A stretch of DNA of 11,068 nucleotides from contig CAYGWJ010000410.1 in the NCBI GenBank assembly GCA_964353405.1, forward strand, positions 1 through 11,068. The letters run 5' to 3'. The translations under genes and the position numbers were made by a program. Below are positions 1 to 6,593 of this stretch, piece by piece (within the stretch, counting starts at the first letter, position 1; each line of letters begins with the position of its first letter). Under the pieces are notes generated by a model that saw nothing but the letters and a program-made list of their open reading frames with translations, was not told the DNA's origin and searched no databases. The stretch comes from JBGLNJ01 sp964353405. GTDB lineage: Bacteria > Chloroflexota > Anaerolineae > Fen-1058.

Positions 1-1796
1 TCCTCCTCGTCCGGTATATTGCGGTCGCGTGGCGTCGGCCTGGGCTTGGTTGGGTCGTCTGTGGCCGCTGGTGTAGGAGGGGCGGCTTCCGGCTGTGGTG
101 TGGGCCGCACCAGGGCCGGTTGCGAGGCGGTCGGCTCGAACTCGACCCAGCCGTACCTGGGGAAAAAGACCTCGGCCCAACTGTGGCTGTCCTTTTCGGT
201 AACGTGATACACACCGGCGGCTGGATCATATCGGCCTTGAGCGTAGCCCACGGCCACTCTCGCAGGCACGCCCAGGCTGCGGAGCATCACGACCATGGCG
301 GAGGCGTAATAGTCGCAGTAGCCACGCCGGATACTGAGGAGGTAGGCCACGCCATCCTCGTTTTCGGGTGGGGCAGGCGTTTTGTCGTCGTAGACGACGT
401 TGGCGCGCAACCACGCTTCAATGGCGCTCGCTTTGTCATAGGGTGTATCGAGATTGCCGGCGATGAGTCTGGCCTGCGCCCGGACGGAAGCTGGCAGGCT
501 GTCCGGCAATTGAAGATAGCGGTCACGGATCGAAGGCGGGTAAGCCGTGCCGGCGGCGCGCAGTTTTTCCGTATCGGCAATGCTGAGCGACGAGATCACC
601 TGGTAACTGGCGTTCTTGCGCATCGTCCGAGCGCTGATCAGTTGTGAGACTTCGGCGGCGCCGCTGGTATTGGTGCGAACGTCGGCCCGCGCCGCCACGC
701 TGACCCGCACCGGTTGCGGCGCGGCAAAGATCAGTGTGTTCACCGGCAAAAAGAGCACAACGGTTTGCGTAACGATCTCTCGCGCGCTGTAGGTCTCCAG
801 CCTCGGCTCAGCCCAGGCCTCTAACTGCACCGATTCGCTATCGCTGTTGATCCAGCTCGAGCCCGTGTAGCGGTCGTACACCACGCCGCGCCAGTAAAAG
901 CGTTTGTCCGACGGAGCATAGACATCCAGCACTGGCGTGTCGGTGAGGAGGCGCGGCCCGCGCAGGGTGATCATCCGCCCAAAGGGATTGCCGTAGGAGC
1001 GGGCCTGCGAGCGAAGTGTGGAAAACATTCGGTTAAAATTCTCTTCCACGCCGCGCCACGGCCCTTCCACGCGCCGCCATACTTCGTAAGCCTGCTCGCT
1101 GGTGGCCGCCGTCGGCGCGACCCACGCCAGCGCAATCGCGGCGATCGCCAGGACGACGCCGGAGCGCAAGAGGTCAAAACGCACATCGCTGTTGTAGCCG
1201 ATGCGCTCCTTTTCCCAGCGGCGTTCCTCGATAAGTGTATATGAGCGCGCGATGATCAGCAGCGCGCACAGGAGATAGAGCGCCAGGTACCACGCGATCT
1301 GATTGTCACCCGCATAGTAATACGTGTTGATAATCAGCGGAACGACCGGCGGCAGCAGGGCAAGCCAGATGCGCTGGTGACGCACGAGATTCCAACTGGT
1401 AATATAGCCCAGCCACCAGAACAGCAGCGACAGCACCAGGATAAAGAGGACGCTGTCGCGGCCCGTGCCGCCACGCAGGGTCAGTGCGAACCAACCATTG
1501 ATCCGCACGATGAGCATGACGATTCTATCGCGCCATAACGGGTAGGGCAGGGGGCCGGCAAAAACATAGCCCAGCCAAAAAACACTATAGACGGCGCTCA
1601 AGAGGTGCGACGTCAGGCCGCGGAAGCGGCCGATCGAAATCACCAGGCCCGCCAGCATCCCAAAGAACGCGGCGGTCAGCAGCACCTCTAGCCCCTCGGT
1701 CCAGTCGGCCGCGATCAGCGAAGCGGCCGGGCTGGCCACCACCATTGCCGCCAGGATTATGATCACCCAGTCAACGCGTCGTCGTTCCGTTTCCAT
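1..1796 (-). CDS. TgpA-like membrane transglutaminase (3' end off window)
   Basis: The frame is open from an ATG at 1796 to the left edge (598 whole codons), with a GGAGAG ribosome-binding site about 7 bases upstream. Residues 1-230 contain about seven hydrophobic segments, the layout of the DUF3488/TgpA N-terminal membrane domain. A long extracytoplasmic part follows, with a transglutaminase core near residues 460-560. The core shows the nucleophile motif RRGYCDYYASA (Cys494), DSHSWAEVFFP (His538) and GWVEFEPT, where Glu554 sits at the usual Asp position; I believe this Asp/Glu exchange occurs in relatives. From about residue 562 the chain is Pro/Thr-rich (repeated PTP), a linker that in this family normally leads to another membrane helix and a DUF4129 tail, here outside the window. 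The role is probably transglutaminase- or protease-like chemistry on the outer face of the membrane; the substrate is unknown. The start lies 30 bases after the ABC permease stop, so the two are probably co-transcribed. Confidence 0.9.
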   Translation of the reverse strand, partial: METERRRVDWVIIILAAMVVASPAASLIAADWTEGLEVLLTAAFFGMLAGLVISIGRFRGLTSHLLSAVYSVFWLGYVFAGPLPYPLWRDRIVMLIVRINGWFALTLRGGTGRDSVLFILVLSLLFWWLGYITSWNLVRHQRIWLALLPPVVPLIINTYYYAGDNQIAWYLALYLLCALLIIARSYTLIEERRWEKERIGYNSDVRFDLLRSGVVLAIAAIALAWVAPTAATSEQAYEVWRRVEGPWRGVEENFNRMFSTLRSQARSYGNPFGRMITLRGPRLLTDTPVLDVYAPSDKRFYWRGVVYDRYTGSSWINSDSESVQLEAWAEPRLETYSAREIVTQTVVLFLPVNTLIFAAPQPVRVSVAARADVRTNTSGAAEVSQLISARTMRKNASYQVISSLSIADTEKLRAAGTAYPPSIRDRYLQLPDSLPASVRAQARLIAGNLDTPYDKASAIEAWLRANVVYDDKTPAPPENEDGVAYLLSIRRGYCDYYASAMVVMLRSLGVPARVAVGYAQGRYDPAAGVYHVTEKDSHSWAEVFFPRYGWVEFEPTASQPALVRPTPQPEAAPPTPAATDDPTKPRPTPRDRNIPDEE

Positions 1797-1826
1797 CTCC
1801 GTCTCTCCGCATCAGCTATCATGCCA

Positions 1827-3512
1827 CTACTCTTCGCCCACCAGCGCCACTCGGCCGCGCGACCACAACAACGCAGCGGCTATCACGCCAGCCGACAGCG
1901 CCAATCCCGCGCTCAGGCCCATGAGCTGCCCCAGCGCTTCCGGCGCGCCGAACAGCGAAACGAGCGGCGGAATGCCCACGAATACCCCGGCCACCGTCAC
2001 GGCGGTCGCCGACCCAAAGAGCCAGCCGATGCAGCCCGTGGTTCCGCGCGTGACGTGCCGGGGGTCTTCCCACTTTAGGTTGGCCCCGGCCGTGCCAAAG
2101 GCAAGATACACGGCGCACAGTGCGGCAATCGTCGCTGCAAGTGCAGCCCAGTTGTAGGGCAACAGTCTCGGCGCTAATTTGCCGACGAAGGATGTGACGA
2201 TCAGGAATGCCGTGCCGAGCCCCAGCGAGGGAAGATATGCCACGATGAACTTGGCGGCCAAGAGCGCTTCGGCGCGCAACGGCGAAACTTTTAGCAGCCA
2301 GTAGCGCTTGCCTTCCATCCCGATGCCGCCCAGGGCCAATCGCATGGCAAACATCCACGCCACAAACAGCGCTGTGCCTATACTACCATACAGCATGATC
2401 CCGCGCTCGACTTCCGACGGGATGGCCTCACGCCGAGTGCCGCCCAAGAGTGAGAAGGTGTAGATCACACCGAGGACGATGGGCGTGATGAGCTGCGAGA
2501 GGTTGCGCAGATCACGCGTGAGCAGCTTGAAATCTTTGACGACCAGCGCCGTGACAGCCGAAGGCAAGAACCGCACTGCGCCGCGCTTGCGTCGTCGCTC
2601 CCCATGCGCCACCCGGTGGGGAGCCACGCCGGCGCGCGTTCTGGCCCAGCCGGAGATGTACAGCCGCTCTGAGGCCACCAGCGACACGGCAAATGCCCCT
2701 AGCGTCAACGCGGTGGTCGCACTCACGAGCAAGACCGCGGCCAGCCATTGCCCTTCGCCCAATGCCACCAGCGCCCGCCCCGGCCAAGCCAGCGGCGAGT
2801 AAGGCTGGTTGAACTGTGCCGCGGTGTTCGCCACCGCCATCACTTGGGCCGACGATGTGCGTCCCAGGCTGGTGGCGCGCATGAGCTGGCCGGACTGCGA
2901 GCACAAGATGCTGGTCACGCCGCCGACCAGGCCCAACACTTCGGCCACACGCCGGGCGGGCACAAGCCGCACCACGCCCATCACTCCCACGGCGGCGATG
3001 CCGGCGCCGGCCAGCATCAACAGCACCAACATCACCGGCGCCATCGCAAAGTAGGTGACGTTGTAGCCTTGTGCGATGCCCAACCCGATGAGGGCGGGCA
3101 GGTTGAACAGGCACATGAACAAAAAGTTGGGCAGCACGGCCTGGACGAGCTTGGCGACAAAGACCGCGCGCGGCGGGATGGGCGCGGCCAGCAAGAACTC
3201 CATGTCGCCGGCCAGGTACAACGACTGCAAGAGCACGCCAAAGTTGGTGAGCAGACCCGCCAGAAACGTGGCGCTGGTAAAGAACACTGGAATCGAGCGG
3301 ATCAAATCCGGCGTGACGAACGCAGCCACCTCAGGCCGCCGCAAGACGGCCAGGACTCCCCAGCTGACCAGGACGAGGACGATGGCCAAGACGGTCAAGC
3401 CGAACGCGGCGATCAAGTAGCCGATCTTGCGGCGGCGGCTCGCTCGCCGGACATTGTTCCAGGTGATGCGCCATCGCGCGCGCAAAAGTTTCCAGATGTA
3501 GGAGAGCATCAT
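1827..3512 (-). CDS. ABC exporter permease subunit (ABC-2-like, large)
   Basis: This is a long polytopic membrane protein with no nucleotide-binding motifs, lying just downstream of an ABC ATPase, so I read it as the membrane subunit of that exporter. From Met67 of the longest open frame (MMLSYIWKLLRARWRI) a basic stretch (RRASRRRKIGY) is followed by a strong hydrophobic segment (IAAFGLTVLAIVLVLVSWGVL). Many more segments follow in two halves, separated by a basic cytoplasmic region (HRVAHGERRRKRGAV) and then ALVVKDFKLLTRDLRN, a repeat-half start typical of putative ABC exporters. The open frame reaches back to an ATG at 3710 (627 aa), preceded by AGGA only 3 bases away. I prefer 3512 (561 aa) because residues 1-66 are hydrophilic, use codons with lower third-position GC, and lie before the point where such permeases normally begin; no good ribosome-binding site precedes 3512, so the start is unsettled. 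The substrate is unknown. Confidence 0.85.
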   Translation of the reverse strand: MMLSYIWKLLRARWRITWNNVRRASRRRKIGYLIAAFGLTVLAIVLVLVSWGVLAVLRRPEVAAFVTPDLIRSIPVFFTSATFLAGLLTNFGVLLQSLYLAGDMEFLLAAPIPPRAVFVAKLVQAVLPNFLFMCLFNLPALIGLGIAQGYNVTYFAMAPVMLVLLMLAGAGIAAVGVMGVVRLVPARRVAEVLGLVGGVTSILCSQSGQLMRATSLGRTSSAQVMAVANTAAQFNQPYSPLAWPGRALVALGEGQWLAAVLLVSATTALTLGAFAVSLVASERLYISGWARTRAGVAPHRVAHGERRRKRGAVRFLPSAVTALVVKDFKLLTRDLRNLSQLITPIVLGVIYTFSLLGGTRREAIPSEVERGIMLYGSIGTALFVAWMFAMRLALGGIGMEGKRYWLLKVSPLRAEALLAAKFIVAYLPSLGLGTAFLIVTSFVGKLAPRLLPYNWAALAATIAALCAVYLAFGTAGANLKWEDPRHVTRGTTGCIGWLFGSATAVTVAGVFVGIPPLVSLFGAPEALGQLMGLSAGLALSAGVIAAALLWSRGRVALVGEE

Positions 3513-3814
3513 ATCGAATGGCGAATGATGACTTTTCAGGTCAGACTGATCATCATCGTCTCCTAGACCAACCCAGGCCAACTTCCCAGACAAGCGTATC
3601 TGTTCGAATGGCAAAGGCACTTTAGGCAACTCGACCGTTTGATTGACGAACGCCCAAAAATCCGGAGCGTCCCTCGTCGCGGATTTGGGCAAAGGCAGGA
3701 TCGAATCCATGCTTCCTGCAATGTCGTCGCGCGGACGGATAGATAATCAGGCAATGGATTCATTTGCGCTTCTCCTGCTTCTTGCATCCTGCCTCTTGCA
3801 TCCTGCCTCTTGCT
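3513..3814 (-). other. Intergenic stretch with possible relict ORF and repeat array
   Basis: About 300 bases between the ABC ATPase stop and the preferred permease start. The 3776-3817 end is a 7-bp tandem repeat array that runs into the ATPase stop codon. From 3710 to 3513 the strand is open in frame with the permease and could encode 66 residues (such as DFWAFVNQTVELPKVPLPFE, ending in GLGDDDDQSDLK). That fragment looks protein-like but matches no family I recognise. It could be an N-terminal extension of the permease, a decayed small gene fused by chance, or non-coding. I see no convincing promoter or terminator here. Confidence 0.5.
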
Positions 3815-3817
3815 TCA
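3776..3817 (-). repeat. 7-bp tandem repeat array (AGAGGCA/GGATGCA type), 6 units
   Basis: Read on the minus strand, six consecutive 7-base units are TGAAGCA, AGAGGCA, GGATGCA, AGAGGCA, GGATGCA and AGAAGCA, all fitting NGANGCA. The first unit starts with the TGA stop codon of the ABC ATPase gene (3815-3817). The same unit family forms a longer array at 6063-6160. Translated, it gives LASC/LPLASC-like low-complexity peptides that are not genuine proteins. Confidence 0.9.
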
Positions 3818-4564
3818 TGCCAACACTTGCGCAATTTCCGCGTACTCGGCCCCGCCTGTGAGCGCCAGGAAAATGTCTTCCAGGCTCTGACCGGCTTTAC
3901 CCGCGCGGAGCTCGTCCACCGTGCCGATGGCGATCAGGTTGCCGTGGTCAATGATGCCGATGCGGTCGCACATCCGCTCGGCGATTTCCAGGATGTGCGT
4001 CGAGAGAAAGACGGCCGCGCCCCGCTCGGCCAGTTGACGCAGGATGTCCTTGATCAGCCGCGCCGATTTGGGATCCAGCCCGACGGTAGGCTCGTCGAGG
4101 ACGAGCACCTTGGGGTCGTGCATCAGCGCGCCTGCGATGGCCGTCTTTTGACGCATCCCGTGCGAAAAACTTTCGATGAGATTATCGGCGTCGTTCGTCA
4201 GGTCGAACAGCCTGAGCAGTTCTTCGGCTCGATGCTCGGCCTGCTGCGACGGGACGTTGTAGAGGTCGGCCACAAAGCTCAGGAACTCGCGCCCGGAGAG
4301 CTTGTCGTACAGCATTGGCTCGTCGGGCACATAGCCCAGGATAGACTTGGCCGCGATGGGCTGCTGCTGGATGTCGAATCCGCCGACATAGGCCTGGCCC
4401 GAGGTGGGGCGCAACAGACCGCAGACCATCTTGATCGTGGTGGTCTTGCCCGCGCCATTGGGGCCGAGGAAGCCGAAAATCTCGCCGCCTTTCACGTCGA
4501 GGTTGACGTCGTTCACGGCGACCTTGTCGCCGAAACGCTTGACAAGCCGGGTTGTTTTGATCAT
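3815..4564 (-). CDS. ABC transporter ATP-binding protein
   Basis: A 249-residue nucleotide-binding subunit that would hydrolyse ATP to drive an exporter. All ABC motifs are visible: Walker A GPNGAGKTT (34-42), a Q-loop region reading GYVPDEP (77-83) with Asp81 where Gln is usual, signature SHGMRQK (134-140), Walker B LVLDEPTVGLDP (154-165, catalytic Glu158) and the switch His190 in STHILE. The GYVPDEP loop and SxGM signature are typical of the subfamily that pairs with ABC-2-type exporters, in keeping with the large permease gene downstream. Length is normal for a stand-alone subunit and the C-terminal tail is short. The ATG at 4564 lies 66 bases after the MFS gene stop; the region before it is very G-rich (GGGCGGTG) and offers only a weak ribosome-binding site. 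Substrate unknown. Confidence 0.95.
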   Translation of the reverse strand: MIKTTRLVKRFGDKVAVNDVNLDVKGGEIFGFLGPNGAGKTTTIKMVCGLLRPTSGQAYVGGFDIQQQPIAAKSILGYVPDEPMLYDKLSGREFLSFVADLYNVPSQQAEHRAEELLRLFDLTNDADNLIESFSHGMRQKTAIAGALMHDPKVLVLDEPTVGLDPKSARLIKDILRQLAERGAAVFLSTHILEIAERMCDRIGIIDHGNLIAIGTVDELRAGKAGQSLEDIFLALTGGAEYAEIAQVLA

Positions 4565-4569
4565 CTTTG

Positions 4570-4590
4570 CACCGCCCGCCGCCCGCCACC
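4570..4590 (-). other. G-rich run just upstream of ABC ATPase start
   Basis: The minus strand here reads as closely spaced G runs (GGTGGCGGGCGGCGGGCGG) ending about 5 bases before the ATPase ATG. It could fold into a two-tier G-quadruplex or simply act as a weak GGCGG-type ribosome-binding region. Function is not shown by sequence. Confidence 0.35.
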
Positions 4591-4630
4591 GCGCAAGTGT
4601 GCGTCAGCTACAGGGTTGTCGGATAGGCTA

Positions 4631-5965
4631 TCAGGCCATGTCGCGCACTTTGGGGAAGCGGATGGCGACGAACAGGCCGTATGCCAGCGAGACCGCCGCG
4701 CCGATACCAATGGAAAGGGGCGCGCCGATCCGGTCGGCTACCAATCCCGCCTGCAGGCCGCCCACACGCATCATCCCCTGGAAAGTCAGCGAATACAGAC
4801 TCATCACGCGCCCGCGCTTGTCGTCGGGCGTCACGATCTGGAGCAGCGTGTTGGCCAGCGCGTTTTGCCAGACAAAACTGATGCCTGTTATGACCATCAA
4901 CGCCAGCGACAGCACGAACGAGCGCGACGCGGCAAAGAACAACAGCACCAGCGGAAACGCCAGGTTGCCCAGCGTGAGCATTCGTCCCCGCCGTGCGTTT
5001 TCCGGCAGCGAGGCCACCAGCAGCGCGCCCGCCACCGCGCCGATGCCCACGGCGGTCAGCAGGATGCCCAGCGGCAGCGCCTCCGGAGCCTGGCACTGCA
5101 TCAGCGGACGCACGCCGCCACACAGCAGGTTTACCACCGGCTGAGCGCTGTCTTTGAGCACGACGTCGGCAAAGACGGGCATCAGGGTGTTGTAGGGCAT
5201 CGAAAGGAATGCGCTCGCCGCGATCAGGCTGATCAGCACCAGAATCGCCTGTTGCTTGAGAACGTAGCGCACGCCTTCCGCCATGTGAGATTTCAAGCCT
5301 GCTTCTTGGCGTGGACGCGACGACTGCGGCAAATTGCGCATCATCAGCAGGCTGATGATGACGGCCACAAAGCTCAAGCCGTTGAGAAAGAACCCTGTCC
5401 CCTCGCCTGTCGCGGCCACGGCCAGGCCGGCCAACGCCGGGCCGAGCGCGCGCGCGCCGTTGAATATGGCCGAGTTCAACCCAATGGCGTTGGTGAGGTC
5501 CTCTTTGCCTTCGACCATGTCCACGGTGAACGCCTGGCGCGCGGGCATGTCCACTGCGTTCGCGGCGCCCAACACGAACGCCAGCACCATCACGTGCCAG
5601 ACCTGCACGGCGCCGGTCCAGGTGAGCACGGCCAGCAGCAAAGCCTGAATCAGCATGATGGTTTGCGTGATGACAATGATGGTCCGCTTGGGTAAGCGAT
5701 CTGAGATTGAGCCTCCCCATAACGCCAGCGGCACGAGCGGCACGATGGCGACAAAGTTGACGATACCCAGCCACGCCGCCGAGCCGGTCAACCGATAGAC
5801 GAGCACCTGCTGGGCCATCGTTTGCATCCACGTGCCGATGAGCGAGATGCCCTGGCCGAAAAACCACAGCCGGTAGTTGCGGTGGCGCATCGCGCGGAAC
5901 GTGGCGGCTAAATGCGGCCCTCGCTCCGACGGCACCGATACAGCCGACGAGTCTGTAGAAGCCAT
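4631..5965 (-). CDS. MFS transporter (EntS/DHA3-like exporter)
   Basis: A 444-residue major facilitator protein with about twelve hydrophobic segments. After a polar start, the typical opening FRAMRHRNYRLWFFGQGISL occurs at residues 23-42. MFS motif A is recognisable between helices 2 and 3 (GGSISDRLPKRT), and DMPARQAFTVDMV matches the helix 4-5 loop of the MFS_3/enterobactin-exporter-like group. A second motif A-like stretch follows helix 8 (LPENARRGRML). The expected role is proton-driven efflux of a small molecule or drug; the substrate is not predictable. An insertion of about 20 residues with two cysteines (around 275-295, NLLCGGVRPLMQCQ) sits between helices 7 and 8 and looks unusual. 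No clear ribosome-binding site precedes the ATG at 5965; Met26 (5890) is an alternative start. A promoter at 6025-6053 lies just upstream, making this probably the first gene of a transcript that includes the ABC ATPase. Confidence 0.92.
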   Translation of the reverse strand: MASTDSSAVSVPSERGPHLAATFRAMRHRNYRLWFFGQGISLIGTWMQTMAQQVLVYRLTGSAAWLGIVNFVAIVPLVPLALWGGSISDRLPKRTIIVITQTIMLIQALLLAVLTWTGAVQVWHVMVLAFVLGAANAVDMPARQAFTVDMVEGKEDLTNAIGLNSAIFNGARALGPALAGLAVAATGEGTGFFLNGLSFVAVIISLLMMRNLPQSSRPRQEAGLKSHMAEGVRYVLKQQAILVLISLIAASAFLSMPYNTLMPVFADVVLKDSAQPVVNLLCGGVRPLMQCQAPEALPLGILLTAVGIGAVAGALLVASLPENARRGRMLTLGNLAFPLVLLFFAASRSFVLSLALMVITGISFVWQNALANTLLQIVTPDDKRGRVMSLYSLTFQGMMRVGGLQAGLVADRIGAPLSIGIGAAVSLAYGLFVAIRFPKVRDMA

Positions 5966-6024
5966 GCAGTCTGTGAGAAGCCTTTCGCAGAGTCGCGTTG
6001 CAGGTTGGGTAAGATGCGCAGCGG

Positions 6025-6053
6025 ATTATAAGCCCGAAGCGGAATGGCGGCAA
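6025..6053 (-). promoter_or_regulatory. Sigma-70-type promoter for MFS/ABC gene cluster
   Basis: On the minus strand a perfect TATAAT (6030-6025) lies 17 bases after TTGCCG (6053-6048), a 4/6 match to the -35 consensus. Transcription would start near 6018, giving a leader of about 50 bases before the MFS ATG at 5965. The 7-bp tandem array ends about 10 bases upstream of the -35 box. Confidence 0.7.
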
Positions 6054-6062
6054 GGCAAGGTA

Positions 6063-6167
6063 AGAGGCAAGAAGCAGGACGCAAGAGGCAGGACGCAAGA
6101 GGCAAGAGGCAAGAGGCAAGAGGCAGGACGCAAGAGGCAAGATGCAGGACCCAAGATGCAAGACACG
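6063..6167. repeat. 7-bp tandem repeat array (AGAGGCA/GGACGCA), 14 units
   Basis: On the plus strand fourteen uninterrupted 7-base units run from 6063 to 6160: AGAGGCA, AGAAGCA, GGACGCA, AGAGGCA, GGACGCA, four AGAGGCA, GGACGCA, AGAGGCA, AGATGCA, GGACCCA and AGATGCA. A degenerate unit (AGACACG) follows. The pattern is RGANSCA with strict 7-base phasing and no spacers. It lies between the tRNA terminator and the MFS promoter, and the same unit family recurs in opposite orientation at 3776-3817. It is intergenic; open frames through it encode only LASC-type low-complexity peptides. Confidence 0.95.
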
Positions 6168-6183
6168 GAGACGATAACGAACG

Positions 6184-6210
6184 AAAAAGGGAGAAGGTTT
6201 CCCTTCTCCC
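6184..6210 (-). terminator. Intrinsic terminator after tRNA-Asn
   Basis: The minus strand reads GGGAGAAGG, loop GAAA, CCTTCTCCC, then TTTTT: a perfect 9-bp stem with a GNRA loop and a U tract. It lies 15 bases past the tRNA 3' end, as expected for a tRNA transcription unit, and would also insulate the downstream MFS/ABC cluster. Confidence 0.93.
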
Positions 6211-6225
6211 CATTCTGCGTTCTAG

Positions 6226-6548
6226 CTCCTCGGCCTGGACTCGAACCAGGAACCCATCGGTTACATTGCCCCCCGTGTTTCCACAGGGAATGGACTATCT
6301 CATCATCCTCCGGCCAAAGCCGGATAGGATGTCGGGCGCTGACGGGGCTTATTGCCGGGCCGCTCATCCCCTAGTCTCTGCACCTTCCCGGCGATTTTAC
6401 TTTCGCCCATCGCCGAGCTTGGCTCAGGATTACCGCCACCTTGACGTGCTGCGGCTTCCCTGAATTCACCCGATTTTCCACCGCTCGTCGCCGAGCGGCG
6501 CTGCAAAATCATTACAGCCGATTGCTCTGCCTATTGAGCTACCGAGGA
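6226..6548 (-). tRNA. tRNA-Asn(GUU), split by a group I intron
   Basis: Exon 1 (6548-6514, 35 nt) carries acceptor strand TCCTCGG, TA, D-arm GCTC/GAGC with loop AATAGGCA, then ATCGG and CTGT. Exon 2 (6263-6226, 38 nt) carries TAA, CCGAT, GGGTT, T-arm CCTGG/CCAGG with loop TTCGAGT, CCGAGGA and discriminator G. Joined, they give 73 nt with all four stems perfectly paired and anticodon loop CTGTTAA, so the anticodon is GTT. The sequence closely follows bacterial tRNA-Asn, including the TCC start and G73. CCA is not encoded (the next bases are CTA), so CCA must be added after transcription. The intron sits between positions 35 and 36, inside the anticodon. If exon 1 is read straight through without splicing, the loop seems to show GTA (Tyr) but has no matching 3' half. 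Promoter at 6565-6593, terminator at 6184-6210. Confidence 0.93.
6264..6513 (-). ncRNA. Group I intron (250 nt, ORF-less) in tRNA-Asn
   Basis: The intron begins after exon T35 and ends in G (omega-G), as group I introns do. P1 forms between exon GCUGU and intron GCAGC (intron positions 10-14), with a U-G wobble at the 5' splice site. P2 is CCGCTC/GAGCGG, P4 TCAGG/CCTGA, P5 GCCGC/GCGGT and P6 CGGCGAT/ATCGCCG. The conserved core GGTAATCCTGAGCCAAG and GGAAGGTGCAGAGACTA resemble cyanobacterial tRNA-Leu introns (subgroup IC3). P7, the guanosine-binding helix, pairs GACTA (138-142) with TAGTC (217-221). P9 is CCCTGTG/CACGGGG with a GAAA loop. P3 and P8 I could not assign with confidence; a strong hairpin lies at 183-210. 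It contains no homing-endonuclease gene, and its short open frames overlap the structured core. It should self-splice to give functional tRNA-Asn. Confidence 0.92.
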
Positions 6549-6564
6549 ACGATTGACGAGAGGC

Positions 6565-6593
6565 ATTATACCTGAATCCTCGCGAGTCGTCAA
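6565..6593 (-). promoter_or_regulatory. Consensus sigma-70-type promoter of tRNA-Asn
   Basis: On the minus strand TTGACG (6593-6588) and a perfect TATAAT (6570-6565) are separated by exactly 17 bases. Transcription would begin near 6558, about 10 bases before the mature tRNA 5' end at 6548. The -35 box overlaps the TGA stop codon of the HNH gene (6592-6590), so the promoter lies at the very end of the upstream gene. Confidence 0.92.

Noticed and set aside
3515..3530. Tandem ATTCGCC/ATTCGAT just before the permease start
   Set aside because: Only two imperfect units; too short to call a separate repeat, though it resembles intergenic short-repeat DNA.
2748..3566. A 272-codon plus-strand frame antisense to the ABC permease
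   Set aside because: Low-complexity His/Gln/Arg-rich product, opposite a convincing membrane protein; a shadow frame.
3764..5695. A 643-codon open frame on the plus strand
   Set aside because: It runs antisense to the ABC ATPase and MFS genes, both of which have clear family motifs. Its product is rich in His, Gln and Arg with no recognisable domain, typical of a shadow frame in GC-rich DNA.
4608..6161. A 517-codon minus-strand frame overlapping the MFS gene
   Set aside because: It starts in the 7-bp repeat array (LASC-type peptides) and then runs in another frame through the MFS gene, yielding an Arg/Gly/Ala-rich product without motifs.
6063..6167. CRISPR array
   Set aside because: Units are only 7 bases with no unique spacers; it is a simple tandem repeat.
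6303..6512. A 69-codon minus-strand frame inside the tRNA intron, as a possible maturase or endonuclease
   Set aside because: It overlaps the conserved catalytic core of the intron, has no nuclease motif, and is too short.
6510..6548. Reading the 5' half as tRNA-Tyr with anticodon GTA
   Set aside because: Without splicing there is no 3' anticodon stem nearby and no long variable arm as bacterial tRNA-Tyr requires; joined exons give a perfect tRNA-Asn instead.
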